DNA of 64,000 nt. Origin: Adiantum capillus-veneris (taxonomy: Eukaryota; Streptophyta; Polypodiopsida; Polypodiales; Pteridaceae). Position 1 is the first letter of the stretch. Each line of letters starts with the position of its first letter. The stretch covers positions 64,498,248 through 64,562,247 of the forward strand of contig CM043944.1 of assembly GCA_014529385.2 (NCBI GenBank). Reading direction: 5' to 3'. A program made the translations under genes and the position numbers. This document shows positions 23,564-33,904 of the stretch, piece by piece. The notes beneath the pieces were generated by a model. It had not been told where the DNA came from and searched no databases. It saw only the letters and a list, made by a program, of their open reading frames with translations.

Positions 23564-24392
23564 TGTTAGGAGTTTTTTGGATCAAGGGATTGTGCATATG
23601 TACATACACATGCATGGTGCATCGAATAAAGGATTGCCCATTTTCCATAGCCAGGTGGTTACGTGGGGCCCACATGTGTACAGGTAGGACAGGGTGTACA
23701 TAGTGCATCGATTTTCACTATCACCAGTACCATTGTGTTTTTTCTACAATAATGAGGAGTTGGTAGCGCGTAAAACTTCTCGAGGAAGCTATCCGCAGGC
23801 CGACGACATGAGGTAAGCAGGTGCGTGAGATGGCATCTAGTGGCGTCAGGAGGTCGAATGGGGTCAATACTTGCACGTGGATGAGTACGGACACAACGTG
23901 GATGTTTCCTTGTGATAATTATGCAGAAAAGTCATCATGAGGACCATATTTTGGGGCCACTTCATGTGGTGGCTGGATGCATTATTGAAAAAAGTTGAGT
24001 GCCAGGTGTGCGGATGGATGCAAAAAGGTGACAACTATGCACTGCAAGGTCAGTTTTTGGCCTCTTCGGGGTGGTGTTTTTGGGGTTTTTGGAGCCTGTT
24101 TTGGCCGTAAACTGCTCATCCGAGGTTGGATTTGAGAACTTTGACATTGTAGACTTGGGTTTTGGGCTGTTCCGGACGCGATGGCGCTGTCCATTTTGCC
24201 AAATTACTCACTATTTTTCTATTGTTTTGGCTGTGTAAGTTTCTCCTAGGCGAAGCTTCTGCTCCAATTTGTGATTGTATTTGGTACATTTTACCCATAT
24301 TGTGTGAGCTATTTGCTCCATTGGTGTTAGCCCAAGCTCTATTATATCTAAACTTAAAAAATTCTTCTCTTTTGATCTGAGTTTTTGGGTGT

Positions 24393-24474
<82 letters not shown>

Positions 24475-24642
24475 AGTGGGTAAACGGATAGTCTCTCTCC
24501 TCTCACTCCATCAGTGTGTTCCCTGTCTCAGCCAGGAGGGTTGTGTAAGCCGAGTGGTACCCTATAGTGTGTGTGTATATCATTCCAAGAGTTTGTGTTG
24601 GGTCATTATAGAGGCGTTCTGTGTGTTTCCATCCCGCTCACA
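23564..24642 (+). mobile_element. LTR of family B, copy 1 (5' LTR of element B)
   Basis: Starts TGTTAGGAGTTTTTTGG and ends CCCGCTCACA. An inverted copy of the whole unit is at 52526-53625. The ends were set by where the two copies stop matching. It contains a compound CT/GT tract. Downstream on the plus strand come a primer-site-like stretch, gag, protease and reverse transcriptase of element B. Upstream it cuts the integrase of element A. The five bases on its two sides do not match each other, so it is not flanked by its own target duplication. Confidence 0.88.
24396..24472. repeat. compound (CT)n(GT)n microsatellite
   Basis: CT to about 24438, then GT to 24472, inside B LTR copy 1. The inverted copy has a much shorter tract here. 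Confidence 0.97.
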
Positions 24643-24648
24643 TTCTTT

Positions 24649-24662
24649 TGGAGCCCCCATAG
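24649..24662 (+). other. candidate primer-binding site of element B
   Basis: Six bases after the LTR end the sequence is ttTGGAGCCCCCATAG. A T-rich spacer plus TGG-G-C-CC is the layout seen in many non-chromovirus plant gypsy elements. The exact tRNA was not identified. Confidence 0.4.
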
Positions 24663-25659
24663 AGGATCTTCTTCGAGTACCTTCTGCTTCGAGCTTCAAG
24701 CTTGGAGATTCGGGAGTACAGGTTACAGGTTACATGTTACAAAGACAGGTACGGGTGATTCACACAGGTACAGGTAGCTGGAGTACAAGGATATACTAGC
24801 AGTGGTGTCACTTAGAGTTGTTGTGGGTATGCATCACTTGGTGCCTGTTTGAGCGCATTGTCTGCTGGATTGTACGTTACTTGTGGAAATTGCCATTGTA
24901 CACCTTTGTGGAGCCATACTTGGTTTTATTTGGGAGTCCTAGCCATTTCTGAAGACTATACGCGATTTGCATTAGCCTTCGTGTGAGGGTCGATAGCGTG
25001 AGGTTTTATTGAGCTGGGGGATTCTCAAATGTGGAGATCCTTTCGGTGATACAGGTAGATGGAGCACCCTTTTCGTGACCTCGCCATAGGCTATGTACTA
25101 GTGAGTCCTATTTGATGCTCGGGTTCTATTGTTGATAGTTTATGCATACATATACAATCTATATTTTGGGTTCCTACTACTCTACTTCTGGGGAAACTCA
25201 GTCAAAATTTTTTCAAGTTATGATGGCTGGTTTTTTGGTCTTTTAAGGCATTTATGCTATTATGTTGCTAAAATTTTGGTAAAATCAGAGGATAAGTCAG
25301 GTGTGCCGTCTTAGGAGCTTCATGGTTGACTTTAATGGATGATCAAAATGGCCCCCAATTCACTCCTTTTCATTTAACTCAGAGAATCCAGATAAATGTT
25401 CATGTGTCCAGGAAGATTTTTTTTCAGCAGAGCATAGTCTTTATGTTCGGGCCAAGAAGATTACGAGAGATCCTGGAATGTCCTTTGCCTGTTGTAATTC
25501 CAATGATTAACTATGAAAACTCATTTGATGTGCATGTGTTTGTCCTTATCTAAAATTGAGCTCCATTGAGGTTTTTGGGGATTGAGTCAGTCAAAAGTTT
25601 TGGGTTCTTGCACGTGTGTTCGAAGGGGTTCTTAAAGCATTAAACTTGGGTAGCCATAG
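24663..25659 (+). other. leader of element B
   Basis: Non-coding stretch between the primer-site candidate and the gag frame. Long leaders are normal in Tat-like elements. No separate gene is seen. Confidence 0.5.
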
Positions 25660-26615
25660 CTTTCTCTTATCCGGAGTTTTATGGAAGAAGTGATGAAGAT
25701 GTGGAAGACTTTTTGGAGAAGATGGAGGTTGCATGCATTAGCAACCAGATTCATGACCCAGCGCAGATGTTACGTCTTCTTCAAATCTGTTTGAAGAGTG
25801 ATGCACGAGTTTGGTCCAAATCATTTGAAGAGGAGTTGCGTGTGGTTGATCCACCTGTAAGATTGATTTGGGACAATCTAAGGCATGGATTGGAAGTGGA
25901 GTTTGTGAAGATAGAAGATCTTGACAAAGTGTGGCAAGAAGTACAAGGTTTGGTGCAGAAGGAAGGTGAGCCAGTAGATGCATACATACGTAAGTTCTCA
26001 TTGGCATGGGAGCGAATGTGCAAGGCCTTAGCACCACAAGTACCCCCACCTAACATGATGAAGAAGGACAAGTTCTTGGCTGGTCTTTGGGAGAATATAC
26101 ATTGGAGTGTGGAGCTAAAGAAGCCTAGGACATATGAAGATGCACTAGAGGTAGCAAGGAACAAAGAGTGGAAGCTGAGGAAAATGAGCCAGCTAGGAGT
26201 AGAGTCTTTGCCCATGAGGTCTGAATTTCAGCCTATTGACTCTTTACAAGGTCCCATGCTAGGGGTTCATCATGAACCAATGATTCATATTACTCCTCAG
26301 GTTATGCCAACAGTGGTCAATACAGCAGTGCAAGATGATGGGCTAAGGCAAAACATGAGGGAAGTGGTAGATTTAATGAAGAATCTTAGTCTAAACATGC
26401 TAGGCCAAGTGGGAAATAATCGAGGTCGAGGGAGGTTTGCAAATGAGCAAGAGGTGAAGAGGGACCTAGGAATGGTGTTAGACAAAACAATGGTAGGTTC
26501 TGGAGGCAGACACCCACATGTTATAATTATGGAGAGTTGGGACACATCAGTCCACAATGTGATAAGCCACCAAGGATGGGGGGAGACATGTATCCATTTC
26601 CAAGGCAGGTGCTAA
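25660..26615 (+). pseudogene. gag of element B
   Basis: The frame is open from about 25660 (SYPEFYGRSDEDVEDFLEK), the usual P.F.G..D...FL start of plant gypsy gag. The first ATG used by the longest frame is at 25701. The capsid part shows LKSDARVWSKSF, a long FVKIEDL...WQEVQGL helix, EPVDAYIRKFSLAWERM and KDKFLAGLWENI, all in the expected order. Near the end a one-base shift moves the CCHC zinc knuckle out of frame, so the main frame runs on to a false stop at 26613-26615. Gag binds and packages the element RNA. The protease follows directly. Confidence 0.9.
26519..26560 (+). other. damaged CCHC zinc knuckle of element B gag
   Basis: In the frame shifted from the main gag frame the peptide is CYNYGELGHISPQC. 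The spacing is the normal C-X2-C-X4-H-X4-C, but the second cysteine is tyrosine. Confidence 0.85.
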
Positions 26616-27745
26616 CCAGGTAAAATGATTATGGCATCGAAATCAAGGGAGAAGAAGGAACCAAAGGATTAACCCAGGAGGAAAAGGGAAAGACAAAAGT
26701 GCTAAGTGTAGTCACCTTGGAGAAGGAATCAAAGCTAGAGGATACATAAGTGATGCCTATTGGGAAGAGGACCACAGAGGAAAAGGAAGGAAGAAGTGCC
26801 CCAGGTCCTAGTAAGAAGAAGGGAAAGAGTCATGAAGGTGAAGATGTCAAGGCCAAGAGGAAACGAAGGGCTCGTCGCAAATTTCATGGTTCAGATTTTC
26901 CACTAGGGGATGGGCAATTAAGCTATGACTTGAAGGAGGATCTGACAAGCAGGAAGGCAGATGTTACTTTTGGGCAGCTTATAGAGATGGTGCCTAAGCT
27001 AAAGCGACAATGGAAGAGGATGGTTAACCCAATGGAGAGAGAGCCAGAGAGAGGTTCAGTGAAGGTGTTGGCAATGGACGAGCTACCAGACATTTGTCCA
27101 ATAGTAGATGTGTGGCATAAAAGAAAAAATATGGGACAAGGTTATGTGGATGGTGGAGCCCAAATATGTGTCATAACACACTCATGCGTTGAGAAGATGG
27201 GTCTTACAGTGACTTGGGTATCAGGCTTCGGAATTTGATTGGCAAACCATCACAAAGTAAAATGTTTTGGTGTTGTGAAGAGCTTAGAAGTGGAAGCATA
27301 TGATGCAAAGGCAGTGGTTGATTTTCATGTGATGCCAGCGGGGTTGGGAGCATATCCTATTATACTGGGTAGACCATGGTTACGTGCAGTAGGAGTTGTT
27401 CAAGATTGGAGATGTGGTACAATTAACCTCTATGGAAAGACAGGTGCCAAGAAGATATATAATATGGACACAAGGAAACGATTGGAGGAGATTTATGAAG
27501 ATGAGGATGAGTTTAGTGATGAAGACTATTCCACGGTGACTGATGAGGACAGTGATAGCACTACCTGCAGTGATGATGATGCTGATGTTGCATTTCTTTT
27601 GATGGACAAAGGAATCCAGGAGTCTGGTGTAGTCGCATTTGCAAATGAGGTTGAAGATGAAAGTGAAGGGCCTTATGAAGTGATTGAAGGGCTGATGCAA
27701 ACCAAGGTTGAATTGTCAAAGAAGCAGGAATTGATGACACAATGA
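26616..27745 (+). pseudogene. protease and acidic linker of element B
   Basis: A lysine/arginine-rich stretch (KKKGKSHEGED, KAKRKRRARRKF) precedes the protease. The active site reads YVDGGAQICVIT, with glycine in place of the usual serine after the aspartate. A single TGA at 27236-27238 then interrupts an otherwise continuous frame, which resumes with LANHHKVKCFG and closes with YPIILGRPWLRA. This is the same protease type as in the minus-strand Tat-like element (20419-20996). The tail is strongly acidic with glutamate/aspartate/serine runs and ends at 27745, overlapping the next frame by four bases in a different phase. Confidence 0.88.
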
Positions 27746-28232
27746 TCAGTGGAGACCTCTCAGCTATGGAGAAGGAGATATATTTACAAATGCTGGCTAG
27801 TTTTCCTGATTTGTTCATTACTTCATATGAAGAGATCAGAGGGTTCAAGGGCGAAGATATGTATATAGAGCTGAAAGAGGGTGCTAAGCCAGTGCGGCAA
27901 AGGCTAAGAAGGATGGGTCAAGACCAAATGAAAGCCTTGCGGGAAGAGGTGGAAAAGTTATTGAAGGCAAGGTTCATAGTCCGTGTGGAGACAACAAAAT
28001 GGGTGAGTCCAGTAGTAGTCAGTCCAAAGAAGGATGGGAAGTGGAGGATTTGTGTAGATTTTAAACCCTTAAATGCAGCCACTAAGAAGAACCCATATCC
28101 TCTTCCATTCATCGATCAGATCTTAGATTCAGTGGCAGGTTATGAGAGGTACAGTGTGTGTGATGGTTTTTCAGGCTATTTTCAATTGAAGACTGCTCTT
28201 AAAGACCGCACAAAGACAACTTTCGTTACGAA
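27742..28232 (+). pseudogene. reverse transcriptase N-terminal part of element B, cut off
   Basis: Reads a leader with FPDLFITSYEEIRG, then VEKLLKARFIVRVE, WVSPVVVSPKKDGKWRICV, FKPLNAATKKNPYPLPF and YSVCDGFSGYFQL, ending at KTTFVT. Family resemblance stops sharply at about 28232, before the MPFGL and YxDD boxes. The codons after that to 28335 are unrelated. The first catalytic aspartate (normally D in the FSGY motif context) is present as CDGFSGY. Because the polymerase core, RNase H and integrase are missing, the element cannot move by itself. The break at 28232 is a deletion or rearrangement end. Confidence 0.9.
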
Positions 28233-29811
28233 GCTCATTCTTAGACTTGAGACGGTCTTTCCTTCAACGGAAGTTTTTTGGCTTGCCCAAAGGGAAAGTG
28301 CCAATTGTCAAGGCCTTCACATTACCGTCGGTTGAAGATGAATTTGAAGGAAGCATTTGGACGTAGGTCTTACAATTGAAGATGGGCATCAAATTTCATC
28401 ACAAGCTACCAATGGGCTTGTCAATAACAGAGAGGGGAAAATGAAATTTGAAGAAAACACACATTAAAATGAGTCGTATGCAATTCATACCCATTCCATC
28501 ATGAAGAAGGGAGGAGAGTTATTGACCCTCCTCCCTCTCTTTGTCTTGCATGTTTGGAGTTTGTTCCCTTTGTACGTGTATGCATGCCACTAGGTGTGTC
28601 TTTGCATTTCCTATTTCTTTACTTACACAATGTACATGAAATTAATCATTATCCTGGTCCTTCTCTCCAACAATGGCTAGCACCAACATCCAATAGGTTT
28701 TCCCCCATATGGCTATCCAAATTAGATGCCACCTTTGCTCAATACCCCCACTGCACAAGGTATGTCGGGTACTTTTCCATCTCAAAATGAAAATGAGAGC
28801 ACCTGTAGTAGCGGAGATAATGTGAATAGTGGGTGCGCCTAAGTGCAATGTGTGTGATATCTCACTCCACAGAATGAACAACAGAGCAACAACAATACGA
28901 ATCTATAGAACCTAAACATGAACAGCATGAACATCGACAAAATCAAAGAAACCGATACAGACTTTGGCATGGCAACACACTCAGCTCCAGCCCAGATCTC
29001 ATAGGTACAATGGGGGTCTCGAGGCTCAATTGTGCAGGGATGGTGCAGACGTGCTGTATACAACTCCAGATAAGAGACTCTAGATGACTGACCCCACAAA
29101 AGTAGATGATGTTGCGTACCGGCAACTGGAACCAACCACTCATATGTATCTCCTAAAGAGTCACCAACAGTTGGTAAATATCCCAATCCAACTAAGCGTA
29201 TCTCCTAACTGAGGTGGTGGTGATCTGGCCACGGTGTCCACTTGACCACCATCCGTAACACTTGCTACGTGTCACTGCCCAAGCGAGAGTCCGCCCAGTG
29301 TGAACTCAAGCCCAATTGCAACTAATTAATTGCCCCATGCCAATGACACTGTAGCCCTATGTACAGGTTGTCTGCCACAAGACGACTCACCATCCCTAGG
29401 AGAGAGAACAAAACTCGCAAAAAATACCGAAACACGAGAGGACGCTGACCAACCATACTAAAGAAATTGTGTGTAGAGAAGATAGGTAAGTTCTGATAGA
29501 AAGGTATACTCATGAGATGTATGTTGCTGATGAAGAAGTACATATACCTCGCTACGCTACGAGAGATAATCTATCTAGAACCAGAACTGAAAACTGCCCC
29601 ATCACGAATAAAAGCCCCAAAAAAGTCACAAAGTGATTGTAACTGCAATGAAAAGGCAAAGAGTTGGCTACTCTAATTGATCAAATGCTCCCGGGTTCTG
29701 TCAAGATTTGAAGCTTTTGCAAGTAATTACACAAAAATGTGTGAAAACGCGCTGATTCTAAAGCAAGTAAAAAGTAATTGAGGATCCCACAGGAGAACAT
29801 TTGAGAGGTTG
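28233..29811. other. no gene recognised
   Basis: The minus-strand frame at 28839-29186 ends in a phenylalanine/leucine-rich stretch but shows no family signature. No terminal repeats were recognised. Confidence 0.5.
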
Positions 29812-30370
29812 TAGGGAGGGTTTAGGAGGTGGGTAGTGGACTAGGAGGGGAATAGAGTGAGGGAAGAGGGGAGGGGGTGGGTAAAGGCGAGGGGAGAGGA
29901 GATGGGGTGGTGAGGGGCTAGAGGTGGGTAGAGAGGGACGAGGGGGAAAAGGGGTGGGTAGGGGCGAGGGGGAGTAGATAGGGGCAAGGGGGGGAAGGGG
30001 TGGTTAGGGGTGAGCGGAAAGGGGGTAGGGGCGAGTGAGGGTAGATAGGAGCGAGAGGGGGACGGAGAGTGAGTAGGGGCGAGGGGAAAGTAGATAGGGG
30101 CAAGGGGGGGAAGGGTGGGTAGGGGGAAGGGGTTGGGCTAGATAAGTGCGAGAGTAGAGGGGGTGGGTAGGGGCGAGGGCAAGGGAGAGGTGGAGAGGGG
30201 AGAGAGGATAGGGGCGAGTGGGGGTAGTGAGGGGCGAGTAGGGGGGTGGGTAGGGGAGAGTAGAGGGGTGGATAGGGGCGAGGAGGGAGTGAGGGGATGG
30301 GTAGGGTCGAGCAGTAGTGAGGGGCGAGTAGAGGGGTGGGTAGGGGCGAGGAGGGAGGGAGGGTAGATGG
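29812..30370. repeat. G-rich minisatellite
   Basis: Irregular repeats of a core like ggtgggtaggggcgag, with runs of three to five G separated by a few bases over about 560 bp on the plus strand. The pattern allows many G-quadruplexes. The proline/serine-rich frames on the minus strand (29918-30576) and glycine-rich ones on the plus strand come only from this composition. Confidence 0.92.
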
Positions 30371-30399
30371 GGTGTGGCTGTGGAGATGGCACTCCAAAG

Positions 30400-31265
30400 T
30401 AACCTTGTAGGTGAAGAGGTTGCTATGTTGAGGAGCAGAGAGACATCATGAGCGGGGAATTCATCCATCTTGAAAACAACACAACTTTGTTGTATCCCAT
30501 CTTGAGGAAGCTCTATGAAGGGTAGTTCCCTAGACATAGAGGAGAGCTTTGTTCTCGTTTGAGAAATAGACACCAATGGGGCTGATGATAACCTGGGGTT
30601 GAACTCCTATAGAGGAGATTTATTCCCGCTTCTATGAATTTTTTCATAGGCCTACCAAATCCAAAGGCTTCCAGCAAGGGCACACGGTGAGTAGCCTCTA
30701 TGACCTTTACCTCTTGTGGCTCATTAGGTTTAGTTTTTGTGGAAACATTGGAAGAGGGTGTACATTCAGGAAAAGAGTGAATAGAGACTCCATAACAAGG
30801 CACAAATTTGGTAATGTTCAACCACTCCAACAAATCTTTGTCTGACCCCTCAGGTGGATTAGGTTGTTCCAATTCTAGGCTAGTTTCTAGGGACAAAGAA
30901 CTATGTTGCACGATGGGATCCATGCCTCCTTCTAGGCGAATGGGTTGCATCGGGGAGCTAGGAGTATGTATTCACATGGCATCATTTCCCCAATCATGAA
31001 GTGCTTTAGTGTGTCGCAGCCATGGTCTATTGATGAGTAAGGGAAATCCGCGCTCAATCTGGGGAAGATGAACCACAACAAAATCCAATTTAAAGGTAGA
31101 GTCTTGTATTTGAAGAGGCACATTGTCCACTATGCCCACTGGATAGACTGTCCACTGGTCATCCAATGTAGCTGTGAAGGGAGCAGGGCGAGTAGGCTAT
31201 AGACCTAGAGCTAACATTGTGAACTTGGGCATCAGGTTGATGCCAGATCCACCATCCACTATCAC
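30400..31265 (-). pseudogene. protease and linker of a minus-strand Ty3/gypsy element
   Basis: Reading down from about 31265, the minus strand gives VDGGSGINLMP, an active-site D-G-G-S variant, then after one stop TLDDQWTVYPVGIVDN (flap region), FVVVHLP and FPLLINRPWLRHTKALHDWG. The last matches the P.ILGRPWL closing motif with asparagine for glycine. This is the Athila/Tat-type protease layout, in which the peptide YP.GIV is typical. A frame at 30513-30950 follows, with acidic and proline-rich linker character. No polymerase is left: the sequence runs into the G-rich minisatellite. It joins the gag below on the same strand. Confidence 0.75.
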
Positions 31266-32040
31266 TCCTGAGAATTACCGTCCCTAGACGGGGACATGGT
31301 GAGACGAGGGCTTCTATAATCAGTGAGGGGAGCTACGGGATGGGATATCATATAGGACTTTGATGGTCGCACTGAGAGGTGTTTTCCACTAGGACTTGCT
31401 CCGGGGTAAAGTGATTGAATAACAACAATGGTGTCACTTCTAAAACTCGCATCTAGCAGCAACATGTCATAGAGGGACACTTGTTGGAAGGTGTTCTTCA
31501 ACATTGTCTCTGCTGTAATCTTTTCTTTTTCTACCAGTGGTTTCTTTGGTACCTTGATCTTCTGTAGATTGGAAACTGCTTCCAAGAAGGCTTCATCAAT
31601 ATCGGAGAGCAAAGATTTGGATTCTTGCTTGTCAATGGGTGATTGCTTGTCAACAACTGAAGGCAGGGTATCCACTATTGTGAGAATGTGTGGGGGAGTT
31701 AAACGTGCTAGAATGCGAAGACCGAGAGCAGCTCTCAGGGCCCCAGTGAGGACGCCCGCTGGCTCCTCTACCAACTGTAGCTTATCTTGAGGGCTAACCA
31801 CAAGGGCAGAAGGAGGCGGCTAAGGAATCGTGCTAACTGCTATCAAATTGAGCTTGGGAAAGATAAACTCATTCTGGCCTTAACTTGGGTTCGAAGCCAT
31901 GGATGCACGAAGTTTAGGGCAATCCTTACTGTAGTGATCCTTCGTTTCACGACAATTAAGGTCGGCAGGGAGGGGACCCTTTGAGCAGGGGGCATTTTCT
32001 TTGGTAATGACCATATTCCCCGCATCTGTAGCACAAAATG
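31262..32040 (-). pseudogene. gag C-terminal part of the same minus-strand element
   Basis: A CCHC zinc knuckle at 31992-32033 (CYRCGEYGHYQRKC) is followed by a second, worn knuckle (CRETKDHYSKDC near 31895-31935). After some stops comes a 179-codon frame (31262-31801) with no globular fold I can name, as is normal between zinc knuckles and protease. It begins close to the long inverted-repeat element at 32205, which appears to have removed or displaced the capsid part. Confidence 0.72.
31992..32033 (-). other. intact CCHC zinc knuckle
   Basis: C-X2-C-X4-H-X4-C is complete: CYRCGEYGHYQRKC. It binds RNA in gag. Confidence 0.88.
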
Positions 32041-32470
32041 GGCCGATTCAATGGGCGAGTCGAAGCATTAGGAGATTTCGTAGGTCTTTTGGAGGGCCTT
32101 TTGGAAGAGAGAGGAAAATAAGCTCCTCCAATGAGAGAAGAGCCTACGTTACGTAGAAAAATAGATTGATATTAACAAAAATATAAAAGGTGTCCCTCTC
32201 CTCATTTAATAATCTAGTGGTCCTTGAAGACGATCACTCTCTTTCATTTAATGCGAGCACCTTTTTCAGAAGGTAGATGCGGTGCATTTGATATGGCTTA
32301 CGTCATCACTAGAATTCAAAAAGTTACAAAACTATCAAGTGATGGAAGATTTTGAAACTTTTGATACTGTCAATGCGTCCGGAACGCCCAAATATCCTAG
32401 AAATGAATGTCCAATTGCCTAGCTCCGACATCCAAAGAGGCAAAGAATGTCAAAAACCCCTAAAATAACA

Positions 32471-32538
32471 TTTTACTAACGGCGCGCAAGGGGGCATTCC
32501 AAAATTTTGGAATGCCTCATCGCACGCCGTTAGTAAAA
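32471..32538. repeat. palindrome with CTAACGGCG arms (copy 1)
   Basis: ttttactaacggcg at one end and cgccgttagtaaaa at the other, with gcattccaaaattttggaatgc at the centre split by a perfect aaaatttt. Forms a strong hairpin at the inner edge of the left arm. Confidence 0.9.
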
Positions 32539-32867
32539 AGCCCCTTTTTTCCTCTTTTAGAGAGCTTTTTGAGAGAAAAATGTCAAAAAATCTCTAAAAA
32601 GGCCTCCATCTATCACATAGGTTTTTTCTTCATCATCTTAGCCTTAGAGATCATAATTTCGGGTCTATAAGAGTGAGCACACACACCCATTGTTACAATT
32701 CTACAAAGTGCATTTTGATCACACACAGAGACAGACAAATATAACATACACACAAACACACAGAGACACAAATATAACACACACACACACACACACAGAC
32801 ACACACACTCACAAACACACACACACACAAATATAACATACACACACACACACACAAACACAAAGAG

Positions 32868-32901
<34 letters not shown>

Positions 32902-33066
32902 CTATAGGCGTGCGTAGAGAGGCACAACCGGTGTGCATGTCTCTATGCGCGCCTTTAGTATTGTGCATCCACCAGTGTATGTGTTTATGTGTGTATGTGT
33001 GAGTGTTATAGAGAGAGGAAGTAAGGCGGGGGAAAGAGAGAGAGAGAGAGTCTTTTTGTTACCTTA

Positions 33067-33130
33067 TACTAACGGAGCGAGGAGGTGTTTTTTGAGATCA
33101 AAACATGCTCCACGCGCGCCGTTAGTAAAA
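33067..33130. repeat. palindrome with CTAACGG arms (copy 2)
   Basis: tactaacggagcg...cgcgccgttagta, centre less well paired. Lies in the middle of the inverted-repeat element. Confidence 0.75.
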
Positions 33131-33175
33131 GGAGTCTCTCACTCTCTCTCTCTTTAAATATGTTAAGCTATAGAA

Positions 33176-33177
<2 letters not shown>

Positions 33178-33224
<47 letters not shown>
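33178..33224. repeat. (GA)n microsatellite
   Basis: Uninterrupted GA tract inside the inverted-repeat element. Confidence 0.97.
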
Positions 33225-33225
<1 letters not shown>

Positions 33226-33305
33226 ATGGTGCAAAAGTGCAATAGAGAAACATGGGTAGGCTTTCTTGAAAGATAATTGTCCAAAAATCACTAAAAGAAG
33301 CTTTG

Positions 33306-33369
33306 TACTAACGGCGTGCAGAGGGGCATTCTAGCATTTTAAAATGCCTCCTTGCGCGCCTTAAGTAAA
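33306..33369. repeat. palindrome with CTAACGGCG arms (copy 3)
   Basis: tactaacggcgtgc...gcgcgccttaagta around gcattctagcattttaaaatgc, at the inner edge of the right arm, mirror to copy 1. Confidence 0.85.
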
Positions 33370-33904
33370 AAGCCCATTTTTTGGGGTTTTTTGACATTTT
33401 TTGCCTCTCCGAATGTCGGAATGAGACAATTAGACATTCGTTTTTAGGGTATTTTGGTGTTCCGGACGCATTGGTGGTGTCAAAAGTCTCAAAATCTATC
33501 ACTATTTGAGAGTTTGTGACTTTTCAACTTTCCGTGATGACATAAGCTGCCTTGAATGCGCCGCACCTGCCTCCTGAAAAAGACGCTCACATTAAATAAA
33601 AAAGTGACCGTTTTCAAGGACGATTGGGAGTATAATTCTACTTTTTAAAGTGTCTGGTTGTCCTTTTGGACGTACTCACAAGGTGCAAGTGCATTTTAAA
33701 AAAAGTTTCTAGAGAGAGAAATACAATTTCTTACAAGGCCCTCCAAATGACCTCCGAAATTTTCTAATGGGTGAGGTGGTCCTTGCTCTTGGTGCATGGA
33801 GTTGGAGGTGGAAGCATAAAAGCTTTGAGGTGATGAGGGAGCATGGGTATGATAAAATATATGAGAGGACATGGGGCAAAGTATACAACCAAGAAGCATT
33901 AATT

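Larger units (their letters stand above)
32205..33640. mobile_element. non-autonomous element with long terminal inverted repeats
   Basis: The left arm (about 32205-32475) and right arm (about 33360-33640) are inverted copies of each other over roughly 270 bp. Matching landmarks in order are gtccttgaagacgatcact, then atttaatgcgagc, then ggcttacgtcatca, then tgcgtccggaac, and aaagaggcaaagaatgtc, each found inverted on the right. The middle contains CA and CT/GA microsatellites and a third palindromic block. No transposase frame is present. The element is a foldback/MITE-like unit. Its superfamily is not settled because I could not find a convincing target duplication. Confidence 0.75.

Noticed and set aside
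29918-30576. Proline/serine-rich minus-strand frames up to 190 codons
   Set aside because: They follow from the G-rich minisatellite. All three minus frames are open for the same compositional reason.
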